Shown: positions 49,214 through 56,379 of the stretch, one piece after another
Numbering within the stretch: position 1 is the first letter of the stretch
How the letters are laid out: every line of letters starts with the position of its first letter
From: Dehalococcoidia bacterium
GTDB lineage: Bacteria > Chloroflexota > Dehalococcoidia > Bin125
Length of the DNA: 64,000 nt
Direction: 5' to 3'
Assembly (NCBI GenBank): GCA_022825855.1
Contig: JAJDWB010000019.1
Location: 62,001 to 126,000, forward strand
The notes under the pieces: generated by a model
The model's database searches: none
The model's input: only the letters and a program-made list of their open reading frames with translations
Told to the model about the DNA's origin: nothing
Made by a program: the position numbers and the translations under genes

Positions 49214-49861
49214 CTATGCGTCCAGCCTAAACGGTGGGTAGCGGTCGGTAATCAGCAGGAATCCGTAGGCCTGAACGCGCAGCGTCCAGCGATTGACGCC
49301 GACGACATAATCGAACAGCCGCTTCGGATAGCGCGTGGTGAAGAGGATGGCAAACCAGGCCGCGATCAGTGCGAACATCGCAATGAGGCCGAGCACGACC
49401 AGCGCGATGTAGTGCGGAATCAACAGCAGCCACTTGACGATCGGCAATAGGGGATGCAGTTCCTCCGCGTCGGGATAATCGAGCTCCAGGTGCACCGTCT
49501 GTTGCTCGTCGGTCGAGGGGTACTTGTCCGTCATCAATAGGATGTACGCGGTCACGCGGTAGCTGAAGCGAGCCAGCTCGAGCAGGAAGTCGAACCACCA
49601 GCGCGGATACTTGCGGCGGAAGAGCAACATCAGGATGAGCGGCAGGAAAAACGCGCCGAGGGCGAAGATGCCGGCCGAGTTCTCGTCCAGCGACCCTTCA
49701 ACGACAGCATGAACGACGAACATCGGCGCCACGGGCATCAGGTAGAAGATCAGGGATATGGGGATCAGAAAGAGGATGCGCAGAAGCGTGCTGAATCGAT
49801 CCAGCGACTCCGGGTAGTCGATCTCCAGACGAGCGGGATAGGCGTCGGGTTCGGGTTCCAA
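49214..49861 (-). CDS. DUF4389 membrane protein
   Basis: The 215-residue protein is a tandem of two DUF4389-like units with RYP signatures: LLRILFLIPISLIFY and TAYILLMTDKYPS in the first, LPIVKWLLLIPHYIALV and RVQAYGFLLITDRYPPFRL in the second. Four or more hydrophobic helices make it a cytoplasmic membrane protein. The function of DUF4389 is unknown. Short spacing to the LLM gene suggests co-transcription. Confidence 0.8.
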   Translation of the reverse strand: MEPEPDAYPARLEIDYPESLDRFSTLLRILFLIPISLIFYLMPVAPMFVVHAVVEGSLDENSAGIFALGAFFLPLILMLLFRRKYPRWWFDFLLELARFSYRVTAYILLMTDKYPSTDEQQTVHLELDYPDAEELHPLLPIVKWLLLIPHYIALVVLGLIAMFALIAAWFAILFTTRYPKRLFDYVVGVNRWTLRVQAYGFLLITDRYPPFRLDA

Positions 49862-49885
49862 TTGGCGCCTCCTGTCCAGGAAATG

Positions 49886-50015
49886 CTACTCCGGGAGGCG
49901 CAGCGGGCGCTGCCAGATGCCGACGTCCCAGTACTGGTCGAACTTGCGCCCGCACTCCTTCCACACGCCAGAGAGGGTGTAGCCGACTCGCTCGGTCATG
50001 GCGACCGACAGTCGG
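49886..50015 (-). pseudogene. Truncated copy of the 3' end of a GNAT acetyltransferase gene
   Basis: On the minus strand this stretch encodes SVAMTERVGYTLSGVWKECG and the following RKFDQYWDVGIWQRPL. It matches the C-terminal end of the GNAT protein at 50747-51262 nearly residue for residue. Homology stops abruptly at about 50010, and no start, acetyl-CoA loop or upstream domain remains. It lies just beyond the MazF-like gene, so the toxin module is bracketed by directly repeated GNAT tails. Confidence 0.8.
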
Positions 50016-50073
50016 TGCGCGTTCCTGCTGCCTACGTCCCCGAGGTTAACAGGCTGACCGCCGGCTCCGGGGC

Positions 50074-50466
50074 CTACTGCGAGAGACGAAGCAAGCGCAG
50101 AAGACTGCTGAACAAGCCTGCCCTCTGCGAATGGCATCCCATGAAGGATTGGAATCTGTAGTGTGCCTCCGCAATGAGAACATCGTCTAATGCTCCCAAG
50201 TGGCGCTTCAGCCTGACTCTCTTGACCGCTTGTGTCTTGTCGATCATCAACCAGCTAGTGCGCTGGAGTCCGCTCGTGCCGGAAGCAGGCACTTCGATTC
50301 GAATCAATGGGCTCTGAGCGGAGTCGGAGTTCGAGGTGAACGGAACGATGACGATCGAATCGAGATCCTGGAACGCATCATTCTGGAGGATCAGTACCGG
50401 CCGTCCTTTTCCAAGGAAATCGCCGCCACCTTCTCCGTACCAGATTTGGCCGCAGACAGGCTCCAT
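50074..50466 (-). CDS. MazF/PemK-type mRNA interferase toxin
   Basis: The 130-residue protein has the MazF/PemK core: CGQIWYGEG, then GRPVLILQNDAFQDLDSIVIVPFTSN and a late TSWLMIDKTQAVKRVRLKRHLGAL. Family members are endoribonucleases with the conserved R-P-V-L-I and T-S-N strands near the active site. About 20 residues at the C-terminus (AGLFSSLLRLLRLSQ) extend beyond the usual MazF end. The antitoxin gene lies 8 bases upstream. The pair reads as one operon. Confidence 0.85.
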   Translation of the reverse strand: MEPVCGQIWYGEGGGDFLGKGRPVLILQNDAFQDLDSIVIVPFTSNSDSAQSPLIRIEVPASGTSGLQRTSWLMIDKTQAVKRVRLKRHLGALDDVLIAEAHYRFQSFMGCHSQRAGLFSSLLRLLRLSQ

Positions 50467-50474
50467 GGGTCAGG

Positions 50475-50684
50475 CTAATCTCGGTGGAGGCTCTCCATGA
50501 ACGCGAGGTCTTCGGCCTCGCCTGGGCTGTCCGCGATCTGTCTGGCTTGCCGTTGCGCTTCGCGTTCCCATTCGGACGTGCCCGGCCTGGGCAGTCGTGG
50601 GTCCCGCTTCCAATGCTGGAGAAGGCTGCGGACACGCGCCAGCGGACGGCTGATCGTTCGTGATGGAGTAGCGAGCGTCGCCAT
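50475..50684 (-). CDS. Antitoxin partner of the MazF-like toxin
   Basis: The 69-residue, charged protein starts at ATG 50684 behind GGAGG, and a TACAAT -10 box lies about 20 bases before the start on the same strand. The N-terminal 25 residues are basic (TISRPLARVRSLLQHWKRD), and the C-terminus is acidic (EAEDLAFMESL) as in toxin-neutralising tails. I do not see an AbrB or ribbon-helix-helix signature clearly, so the antitoxin label rests on size, charge and the 8-base spacing to the toxin gene. Confidence 0.6.
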   Translation of the reverse strand: MATLATPSRTISRPLARVRSLLQHWKRDPRLPRPGTSEWEREAQRQARQIADSPGEAEDLAFMESLHRD

Positions 50685-50746
50685 TAGGGCCTCCGTCGGC
50701 TGATTGTACCGGAACCTAGACCGCAGTGGGTCGTCCGCACTGGCGC

Positions 50747-51262
50747 TCAGGGCCGCAGCGGGCGCTGCCAGATGCCGACGTCCCAGTACTGCCCGAACTT
50801 GCGGCCGCACTCTTTCCACACGCCCGAGAGCGTGTAGCCGACTCGCTCCGTCATCGCGACCGAGGCGTCGTTGGGCAGCGTGATCAGCGCAAAGAGTTGA
50901 TGCAGGTCGTCGACCTTGACCAGCTCGTCGTACAGCGCGTGCCACAGTCTCGTGCCCAGACCGCGTCTGACCTCGCCGGGCAGCAGATAGACGCTGGTCG
51001 CGACGCTGCTGTCGTAGGCCGCCTTGGGATAGAGCGCGCTGGAATAGGAGTGACCGACAATCCGGCCGTCCGGCTCGACCGCGACCATGACGCGGTACGG
51101 CCCCGAATCCGAGTACTTCGAGAACCACGCACGCTTCGCCTCGACGGAGTGCGGCTCGGTGTCGAAGGTCGCCGGAGAGGTCCGGATGTAGTGGTTGTAG
51201 AGCTCGGCAAGCTGCGGGACATCGTCGTCAACGGCGGTGCGAATCGTGATCTGGTCTGTCAT
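50747..51262 (-). CDS. GNAT N-acetyltransferase, phosphinothricin/methionine-sulfoximine type
   Basis: The 171-residue protein resembles Pat/Bar-type acetyltransferases: IRTAVDDDVPQLAELYNHYI, TSPATFDTEPHS, a strand VGHSYSS, then SVYLLPGEVRRGLGTRLWHAL with the acetyl-CoA loop R-R-G-L-G, and VAMTERVGYTLSGVWKE near the end. Such enzymes acetylate phosphinothricin, methionine sulfoximine or similar amino-acid analogues. A partial duplicate of its last third lies across the MazF module at 49886. Start ATG 51262; no operon partner is obvious. Confidence 0.85.
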   Translation of the reverse strand: MTDQITIRTAVDDDVPQLAELYNHYIRTSPATFDTEPHSVEAKRAWFSKYSDSGPYRVMVAVEPDGRIVGHSYSSALYPKAAYDSSVATSVYLLPGEVRRGLGTRLWHALYDELVKVDDLHQLFALITLPNDASVAMTERVGYTLSGVWKECGRKFGQYWDVGIWQRPLRP

Positions 51263-51342
51263 GGATCTGTCCGTAGCAATGAAACGCGAAACGGCGGACC
51301 CGCAGGTCCGCCGTCAGCGTATGCCAACCGGGTGCGGCGGAG

Positions 51343-52248
51343 TCAGCCGCCGATCACGTTGCCCGCTTCAATGGCCGGTCGGAAGACGCGTTCCATCTCT
51401 TCGGCGGCGCGTTCGACCGTCCACATCTCGGTGCCGCTCAGCTCGCGGATCAGCTTGTACTGGCTGTACAGGCCGATGTCGTAGCCCATCGCGCGGATCA
51501 CCTGGCCGTTGCACCAGTCGGAGGCCTCCGACGCCAGGAAGACGATCGGCACGGCGACATTGGCCGGCGAGCGGCGCATGTCGACGATGTTCTCGGAATC
51601 GTCCATCGGCCGGCGGCGGCGATCCTCGGGCACGGTGTCGGTCATCCGCGTTGAGGCGCCCGGGCCGATCGCGTTGGAGGTCACGCCGTAGCGGCCCAGC
51701 GCGTTGGCGCAGCTATAGGTGAAACCGACGATGCCCAGCTTGGCCGCGGCGTAGTTGGGCTGTCCCGGCGCGCCGTGCAGGCCCGATCCCGACGTGAAGT
51801 TGATCAGCCGGTAGTGACCCTCGCGGTTCGCCCGCCAGTAGATCGAGGCGTACTTGGTCGTGTTGAAGGTGCCCTTCATGTGCACCGCCACGACCGCGTC
51901 CCATTCCGCTTCGGTCATGTTGAAGACCATCCGGTCGCGCAGGTTGCCGGCGACGTTGACCAGGATGTCGAGCCGACCGTACTCGTCCAGCGCCTGCTGG
52001 ACGATGCCCTCAGCGCCGTCGTAGTCGGCGACCGAGGTGTAGTTGGCGACGGCGTTGCCGCCGGCGTCGCGGATCGCCGACACAGTCTCGTCGGCCGGAC
52101 CCGACTCGGCGCCCGAGCCGTCAACCGCGCCGCCGAGGTCGTTGACGACCACGCTGGCGCCATTGGCGGCGAACAGCTTCGACACCTCCGCGCCGATCCC
52201 GCGCCCCGCGCCGGTCACAATCGCGACTCGGTTGTCAAGCATTCCCAT
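51343..52248 (-). CDS. Short-chain dehydrogenase/reductase (paralogue 1)
   Basis: The 301-residue SDR has the NAD(P)-binding TGAGRGIGAE near residue 12, VVVNDLGGAVDGSG, a NAG-like motif (NVAGNLRDRM), a catalytic Ser in NFTSGSG, and Y-x-x-x-K (NYAAAKLGIVG). The segment resembling VVNDLGG with an insertion and the C-terminal extension suggest kinship with the dehydrogenase unit of multifunctional beta-oxidation proteins. Substrate unknown. It is a close paralogue of the gene at 52427, both 301 residues. Confidence 0.9.
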   Translation of the reverse strand: MGMLDNRVAIVTGAGRGIGAEVSKLFAANGASVVVNDLGGAVDGSGAESGPADETVSAIRDAGGNAVANYTSVADYDGAEGIVQQALDEYGRLDILVNVAGNLRDRMVFNMTEAEWDAVVAVHMKGTFNTTKYASIYWRANREGHYRLINFTSGSGLHGAPGQPNYAAAKLGIVGFTYSCANALGRYGVTSNAIGPGASTRMTDTVPEDRRRRPMDDSENIVDMRRSPANVAVPIVFLASEASDWCNGQVIRAMGYDIGLYSQYKLIRELSGTEMWTVERAAEEMERVFRPAIEAGNVIGG

Positions 52249-52290
52249 GATGTTGTGTCCTTTCGTTCAGGCCACGCGTCCACGTCCTTC

Positions 52291-52380
52291 GTCATACCCG
52301 CGCTTGCCGCGGGTATCTCGCTGCATTCAGACCTGGTCAGTCGACTCAGCGAGATTGCCGCGACGGAGCGCGGCAATGAC
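52291..52380. repeat. REP-type pair of hairpins between the tandem SDR genes
   Basis: Two stems occur: ATACCCGCG/CGCGGGTAT (52294-52316) and ATTGCCGCG/CGCGGCAAT (52354-52377). Each is flanked on the inner side by complementary CTCGCTG and CAGCGAG arms. The whole is a REPIN-like structure within the 178-base gap between the SDR genes. Confidence 0.75.
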
Positions 52381-52426
52381 GGATTCAGATGGACGGGCTC
52401 TCCTGTCGCTGAACTGACTGTCGCCG

Positions 52427-53332
52427 CTATCCGAACGTACCGCCGCCGCCGGTGACGGCCGGCTTGAACAGTTCCTCGATCTGCTGCGCCGCGCCCTCGG
52501 GGGTCCAGCGCTCCGTACCGCGCACCTGGCGGATCACGGCGGGCTTGTTGAAGAGCTGCAGCTCGTAACCCGACGCGCCCACGATCTGGCCGGTCAGCCA
52601 GTCCGACTCTTCCGAAGCCATGTAAACCAGCGGCACCGCCACGTTGGCCGGAGAGCGACGCGGGTCCTCCTCGGACGAGTCGCCGACCGAGCCCGCGCCG
52701 CGCCGTTCCTCCGGCACCGTGTCGGTCATCCGCGTCGACGCGCCCGGCGAGATCGCATTCGCGGTCGCGCCGTAGCGGCCCAGCGCGTTCGCGCAGCTAT
52801 ACGTGAACCCGACAATGCCCATCTTGGCCGCGGCGTAGTTGGGCTGTCCCGGCGCGCCGAAAATGCCCGACACCGAGGAGAAGTTGATCAGTCGGTAGTG
52901 ACCCTTGCGCTCCGAGCGCCAGTGGATCGAGGCGTACTTGGTCAGGTTGAAGTGGCCCTTGAGATGCACGTCGAGAACGGCGTCCCACTCGGCCTCGGTC
53001 ATGTTGAAGATCATCCGGTCGCGCAGGATGCCCGCCGTGTTGACGACGATGTCGAGGTCGCCGAAGTTGTCCAGCGCGTCCTTGACGATGCCTTCGGCGG
53101 CGTTGTAGTCCGAGACCGAGGAGTAGTTGGCGACGGCTTCGCCGCCTGCGTCGCGGATCGCAGATACGACCTCGTCGGCCGGCGCGGCCGCCGCGCCCGA
53201 GCCGTCCACGGCTCCGCCCAGGTCGTTCACGACCACCTTCGCCCCCTCCGAGGCGAACAGTTTGGCCGTTTCGGCCCCGATCCCGCGGCCCGCGCCCGTG
53301 ACAATCGCCACGCGGCCATCAAGCATTCCCAT
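52427..53332 (-). CDS. Short-chain dehydrogenase/reductase (paralogue 2)
   Basis: The 301-residue SDR has TGAGRGIGAET, VVVNDLGGAVDGSG, NTAGILRDRM, the catalytic Ser in NFSSVSG, and Y-x-x-x-K in NYAAAKMGIVG. It aligns over its length with the SDR at 51343, from which it differs mainly near residues 220 (GAGSVGDSSEEDP versus RRPMDDSENIVDM) and at the C-terminus. Tandem duplication is the simplest origin; the copies may act on different substrates or form a heteromer. A REP-type element separates them. The active-site Ser and Tyr/Lys are intact. Confidence 0.9.
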   Translation of the reverse strand: MGMLDGRVAIVTGAGRGIGAETAKLFASEGAKVVVNDLGGAVDGSGAAAAPADEVVSAIRDAGGEAVANYSSVSDYNAAEGIVKDALDNFGDLDIVVNTAGILRDRMIFNMTEAEWDAVLDVHLKGHFNLTKYASIHWRSERKGHYRLINFSSVSGIFGAPGQPNYAAAKMGIVGFTYSCANALGRYGATANAISPGASTRMTDTVPEERRGAGSVGDSSEEDPRRSPANVAVPLVYMASEESDWLTGQIVGASGYELQLFNKPAVIRQVRGTERWTPEGAAQQIEELFKPAVTGGGGTFG

Positions 53333-53446
53333 GTCCAGTTGTCCTCTCTGCCCGCCCGGTGATCTCTGGGTCGAGCGGGAAAAATTTCACAGATGCGCAC
53401 AGGCTACCATCGCGGGTCGATAGCTTCCGAAGGATTCTGCCATTTC

Positions 53447-53633
53447 CCGTCGTCCCTGCGCAGGCAGGGACCACGAAGCTCAATATTTCGTGCGCAGAAG
53501 GCAGGCTGCCGTAACTCGGAGTCCCCGCGCGGAGCGATCGAGGTACGGCGACGGTTGTTGCCGCGAATCATGTTGGGCGGTTCGTGGTCCCTGCCTGCGC
53601 AGGGACGACGGCAATCGGGCAGGGACGACGGTG
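53447..53633. repeat. Long inverted repeat (31 bp arms) with a partial third copy
   Basis: Positions 53447-53477 and 53581-53611 are perfect inverted copies of 31 bases (start CCGTCGTCCC, end GACCACGAA in the left arm), enclosing 103 bases. A partial copy, CAGGGACGACGG, follows at 53620-53631. Each arm also contains the internal palindrome CCTGCGCAGG. The stretch 53333-53643 between the SDR and the ABM genes holds no gene that I can support. Confidence 0.8.
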
Positions 53634-53643
53634 GGGAATCCGC

Positions 53644-54003
53644 CTAGTGCCGCGGTCCGCGGCGATTCGGGTCCGGCGCGGAGTCCGAGAGTTCCCGAGA
53701 TTCGGGCGTCTCGCTGACCACCGGCTCGTACAAACCAAGCTGCGGCGGACCCTGCAGCACGCCGGCGACCGTGCCCTGCGCGTGACCCTTGCGAAACGCC
53801 TCCGACTGCGTCCAGGCATGGAACGCCGCGGCGTCTTCCCAGGCCGAATAGGAGATGTAGTCGCCCGGCTCCGCGCCGCGCAAGAGCATGAACTGGACGA
53901 AACCCGGCACCTCGTTGAGGTAGGTCTCGCGCTCCTTCCAGATCTGCTCCCACTCTGCTTCCCGCTCGACGTTGACCTTGAATCGGTTCATCGCCAGGTA
54001 CAT
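53644..54003 (-). CDS. Antibiotic biosynthesis monooxygenase (ABM) domain protein
   Basis: The 119-residue protein has an ABM/HmoA-like ferredoxin fold: MNRFKVNVEREAEWEQIWKER, GFVQFMLLRG, and YISYSAWEDAAAFHAWTQSEAF. Family members include heme-degrading and quinol-type monooxygenases that lack a bound cofactor. The last about 30 residues (PDPNRRGPRH) form an extra tail and may be disordered. ATG 54003 and ATG 53991 (MNRF) are both possible starts. Confidence 0.75.
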   Translation of the reverse strand: MYLAMNRFKVNVEREAEWEQIWKERETYLNEVPGFVQFMLLRGAEPGDYISYSAWEDAAAFHAWTQSEAFRKGHAQGTVAGVLQGPPQLGLYEPVVSETPESRELSDSAPDPNRRGPRH

Positions 54004-54099
54004 GGCTCGCCTCGCATGGTGTTCGCTGAACGTATGAGCTTGACGCGCAATCGCACCGCGTCGCGCGATTCGATCGATCTGCGCGTAAGCTCAGTCTAG

Positions 54100-54627
54100 A
54101 TGAGCCCAAAGCGAACTCTCCTGGCGACCGCCCTGCTGCTGACACTGGCGCTCGGCTTCAGCGCCTGCAGGGTCCAGAACGTCAACGACATCGACGAGCT
54201 CGAGGTCGACGCAGCCCGCGCGACCGAATCGGCGCAACGCGCCCAGATCCTCGCCGCGCTGGAACCGCTCGACCCGCTCCGCTACCACGAACACGACGCG
54301 ACGATCCGCAACGATCATCGAATTCCCGCCGACGCCGTGATCTGGGCAACCCGCGCCCGCGAGACGCTCGACTGGGTCGATTGGCCGGCTGAGTTGAGCG
54401 ATCACGTCGAACAGTACGCCGAGTGGCTCGACGCCCTGCTCGCCGCCTTCCGCAACGACGACGCCCACGCCGCCGCCGAGCCCTCGAAGATCACCCACGC
54501 GCTCGCGCATACCTTTGAGGCGGCGCTCGAAGCATGGCTGAGCAGCGAATCGCTCCCCGCCGTGCCCGGATTGGCGGGCCTGGAACCTCCGATGCACGAC
54601 AACACTCATGGCGGCCACGACGAATAA
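54100..54627 (+). CDS. Lipoprotein with His-rich C-terminal tail
   Basis: The 175-residue protein has a lipoprotein signal ending in LGFSAC (lipobox Cys at 23). The mature part is helical, with conserved-looking aromatic and acidic segments (LRYHEHDA, DWVDWPAELSDHVEQY). The C-terminus MHDNTHGGHDE is His-rich and could bind copper or another metal. It overlaps the CopC gene by 20 bases, placing it first in a four-gene overlapping unit with copper-related members. I do not recognise a family. A TAAGCT box lies 8 bases before the ATG, which has no ribosome-binding site. Confidence 0.6.
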   Translation: MSPKRTLLATALLLTLALGFSACRVQNVNDIDELEVDAARATESAQRAQILAALEPLDPLRYHEHDATIRNDHRIPADAVIWATRARETLDWVDWPAELSDHVEQYAEWLDALLAAFRNDDAHAAAEPSKITHALAHTFEAALEAWLSSESLPAVPGLAGLEPPMHDNTHGGHDE

Positions 54628-55273
54628 GCCACGCCGGCTCCCGTCTCTGATGCTCGCGCTGCTGTTCACGGCAGCGGCTGCCTGGCTGACCGCGCCCGAC
54701 GCCGCCGCCCACGCCGCCTACGAGTCCTCGACGCCCGCCTTCGCCGAGCAACTCGACGAGTCGCCCACCCGGATCAGCATCCGCTTCACCCAGGAACTCT
54801 TCCGCCGCGAGGGGGCCAACGCAATCAGCGTCCAACACGCCGACTCCGGCCGGCAAATCGCCGTCGGACCGCCAACGATCGGCAACGACGATCGTCGACT
54901 CATGACCGTGGACCTGCAAGACACGCTCGCGCCCGGTCGCTATCTGGTCTCCTGGACCAACCTGTCGGCCGAGGACGGCGACGAGGACTCGGGCGCATAT
55001 CCCTTCTACGTCGCGAGCCAACCCACCGATTCGGACCAGTCCGACGACCGCCGCATCGCCGCCGACCTGCTGATCGCCTACCCCGGCGACGAACCACAGC
55101 AGCAAACCGCCGATCCGACCCCGATCGCCCCCGCCGTGGTCCGTACCGACGACTCGCCCGACCCCGCCTTGGGCGCGGGACCGATCGTCTTCCTCGCCGT
55201 CGGCATCGCGGCCGCATTGCTCCTGGTCGGCGCGCTCGGCTACCGACTCGGCGCGCGGCGAAGGGGCGCATGA
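54608..55273 (+). CDS. CopC-domain copper-binding protein with a C-terminal membrane anchor
   Basis: The 221-residue protein has a signal peptide (to about residue 36), a CopC-like beta domain starting at the histidine in AAAHAAYESS (the copper-ligand His at the mature N-terminus), and ESPTRISIRFTQEL. A proline-rich linker and a single C-terminal hydrophobic helix (about 195-215) follow. CopC proteins carry Cu(II) in the periplasm or on the cell surface. The second copper site is not obvious. The stop overlaps the next gene by ATGA. Confidence 0.8.
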   Translation: MAATTNKPRRLPSLMLALLFTAAAAWLTAPDAAAHAAYESSTPAFAEQLDESPTRISIRFTQELFRREGANAISVQHADSGRQIAVGPPTIGNDDRRLMTVDLQDTLAPGRYLVSWTNLSAEDGDEDSGAYPFYVASQPTDSDQSDDRRIAADLLIAYPGDEPQQQTADPTPIAPAVVRTDDSPDPALGAGPIVFLAVGIAAALLLVGALGYRLGARRRGA

Positions 55274-56379
55274 TGCAAGTCGTGGCCGCGTTCGCCATCG
55301 CGATCCTCTCCTGCGTCCTGCTCGCTTGCGGCTCCGGCGACGCCGAGGCCGAGCGCCGCATCCCCGCGCCTGGCACGTTCGTCTTCACAGCCGGCGTCGA
55401 CCTCTGGATCCAGGACGAACACGGCGCGCGCCTGCTGATCGAGGCCGGTCAGGATCAGCAACTGCTCCAGCCCGCCATCTCCCCCGACGGCGCGCAGGTC
55501 GCCTACGTCGTCTTTCAGCTCACCCAGGCCGAAGGCACGACCATCGGCACCGACCTCGCCGTCTCCAGCATCGCCGAACCCCAACAGCGGATCGTCGTCC
55601 AACACCAGGACCTCGCCGAGTTCTTCTGGAATCCCCGCTGGACGCCCGACGGCGAGTCCCTGATCGTCACCCACGAGTCCGCCGCGGCCCCGATCAGCGT
55701 CGTCCGCGTCGAACTGCCCGGCGGCGACCTCGAAACCCTCCGTGCCGACGCCCGCGACGCCGACATCTCGCCCGACGGCGCCCGCCTCGTCTTCGTCAGC
55801 GGGCCCTACAGCGGCGATCCCCATCTCGTCGTCCGCTCGCTCGCCGACGGCTCCGAGATCGTCCTCGATCCCGCGCGCCGCTGGCAGCCCCGACCCTTCC
55901 GCATCCCCCGCTTCAGCGCCGACGGCGAGAGCGTGATCTTCTCCGCCGGTCAGTACCTCCCCCAGGTTTCCGCACGCCCCGTCCCGGTCCCCGAGCCGGG
56001 ACCCGCTCGGTCAACGCGCGACGCCTTCCGGCCTTCCCCCGTCCCGGCCCCCGAGCCGGGACCCGCTCGGGCTGCCGCCTCCATTCGCCTGAACGGCCCC
56101 GAGGACCTCTGGAGCGTCCACCTCCCAACCGGCGAGCTCCGCCAACTCGCCGCCGTCAGCGAGGATCAACCCGACTTCACGCTCTCCGCCGACGGCCGCC
56201 ACGTCCTGATCTTCGGCGCATTCGGCACCTACCTGATCTCCACCTCCGCCCTCGAGCCCGCCTACGCCATCGCCCCGGGCGAGTTCCACGGCTGGATCGA
56301 CTGGATCGGCAACGTCAGCGACGAACAGTGGGCCGAGATCCGCGAGTCGGTCTTCGAGATTCCGGACCGCACCGAATGA
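55270..56379 (+). CDS. Lipoprotein with PD40/TolB-like beta-propeller
   Basis: The 369-residue protein has a lipobox-like VLLACGSG near residue 17 and several WD40-like PD40 blades with the SPDG signature (ISPDGAQVAYV, WTPDGESLIVT, ISPDGARLVFV, FSADGESVIFS, LSADGRHVLIF). The blade after residue 235 is interrupted by an insertion of about 40 residues made of two copies of VPxPEPGPAR, which comes from a duplicated 30-base palindromic segment. It overlaps genes on both sides by four bases. The role in the copper-type operon is not known. Confidence 0.75.
   Translation: MMQVVAAFAIAILSCVLLACGSGDAEAERRIPAPGTFVFTAGVDLWIQDEHGARLLIEAGQDQQLLQPAISPDGAQVAYVVFQLTQAEGTTIGTDLAVSSIAEPQQRIVVQHQDLAEFFWNPRWTPDGESLIVTHESAAAPISVVRVELPGGDLETLRADARDADISPDGARLVFVSGPYSGDPHLVVRSLADGSEIVLDPARRWQPRPFRIPRFSADGESVIFSAGQYLPQVSARPVPVPEPGPARSTRDAFRPSPVPAPEPGPARAAASIRLNGPEDLWSVHLPTGELRQLAAVSEDQPDFTLSADGRHVLIFGAFGTYLISTSALEPAYAIAPGEFHGWIDWIGNVSDEQWAEIRESVFEIPDRTE
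55981..56070. repeat. Direct repeat of a 30-bp palindromic element inside a coding region
   Basis: Positions 55981-56010 and 56041-56070 match at 29 of 30 bases, exactly 60 bases apart. Each folds as GTCCCGG ... CCGGGAC with an 8-base loop. Both are in the same codon phase, so they add VPVPEPGPAR and VPAPEPGPAR without a frameshift. Confidence 0.85.
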
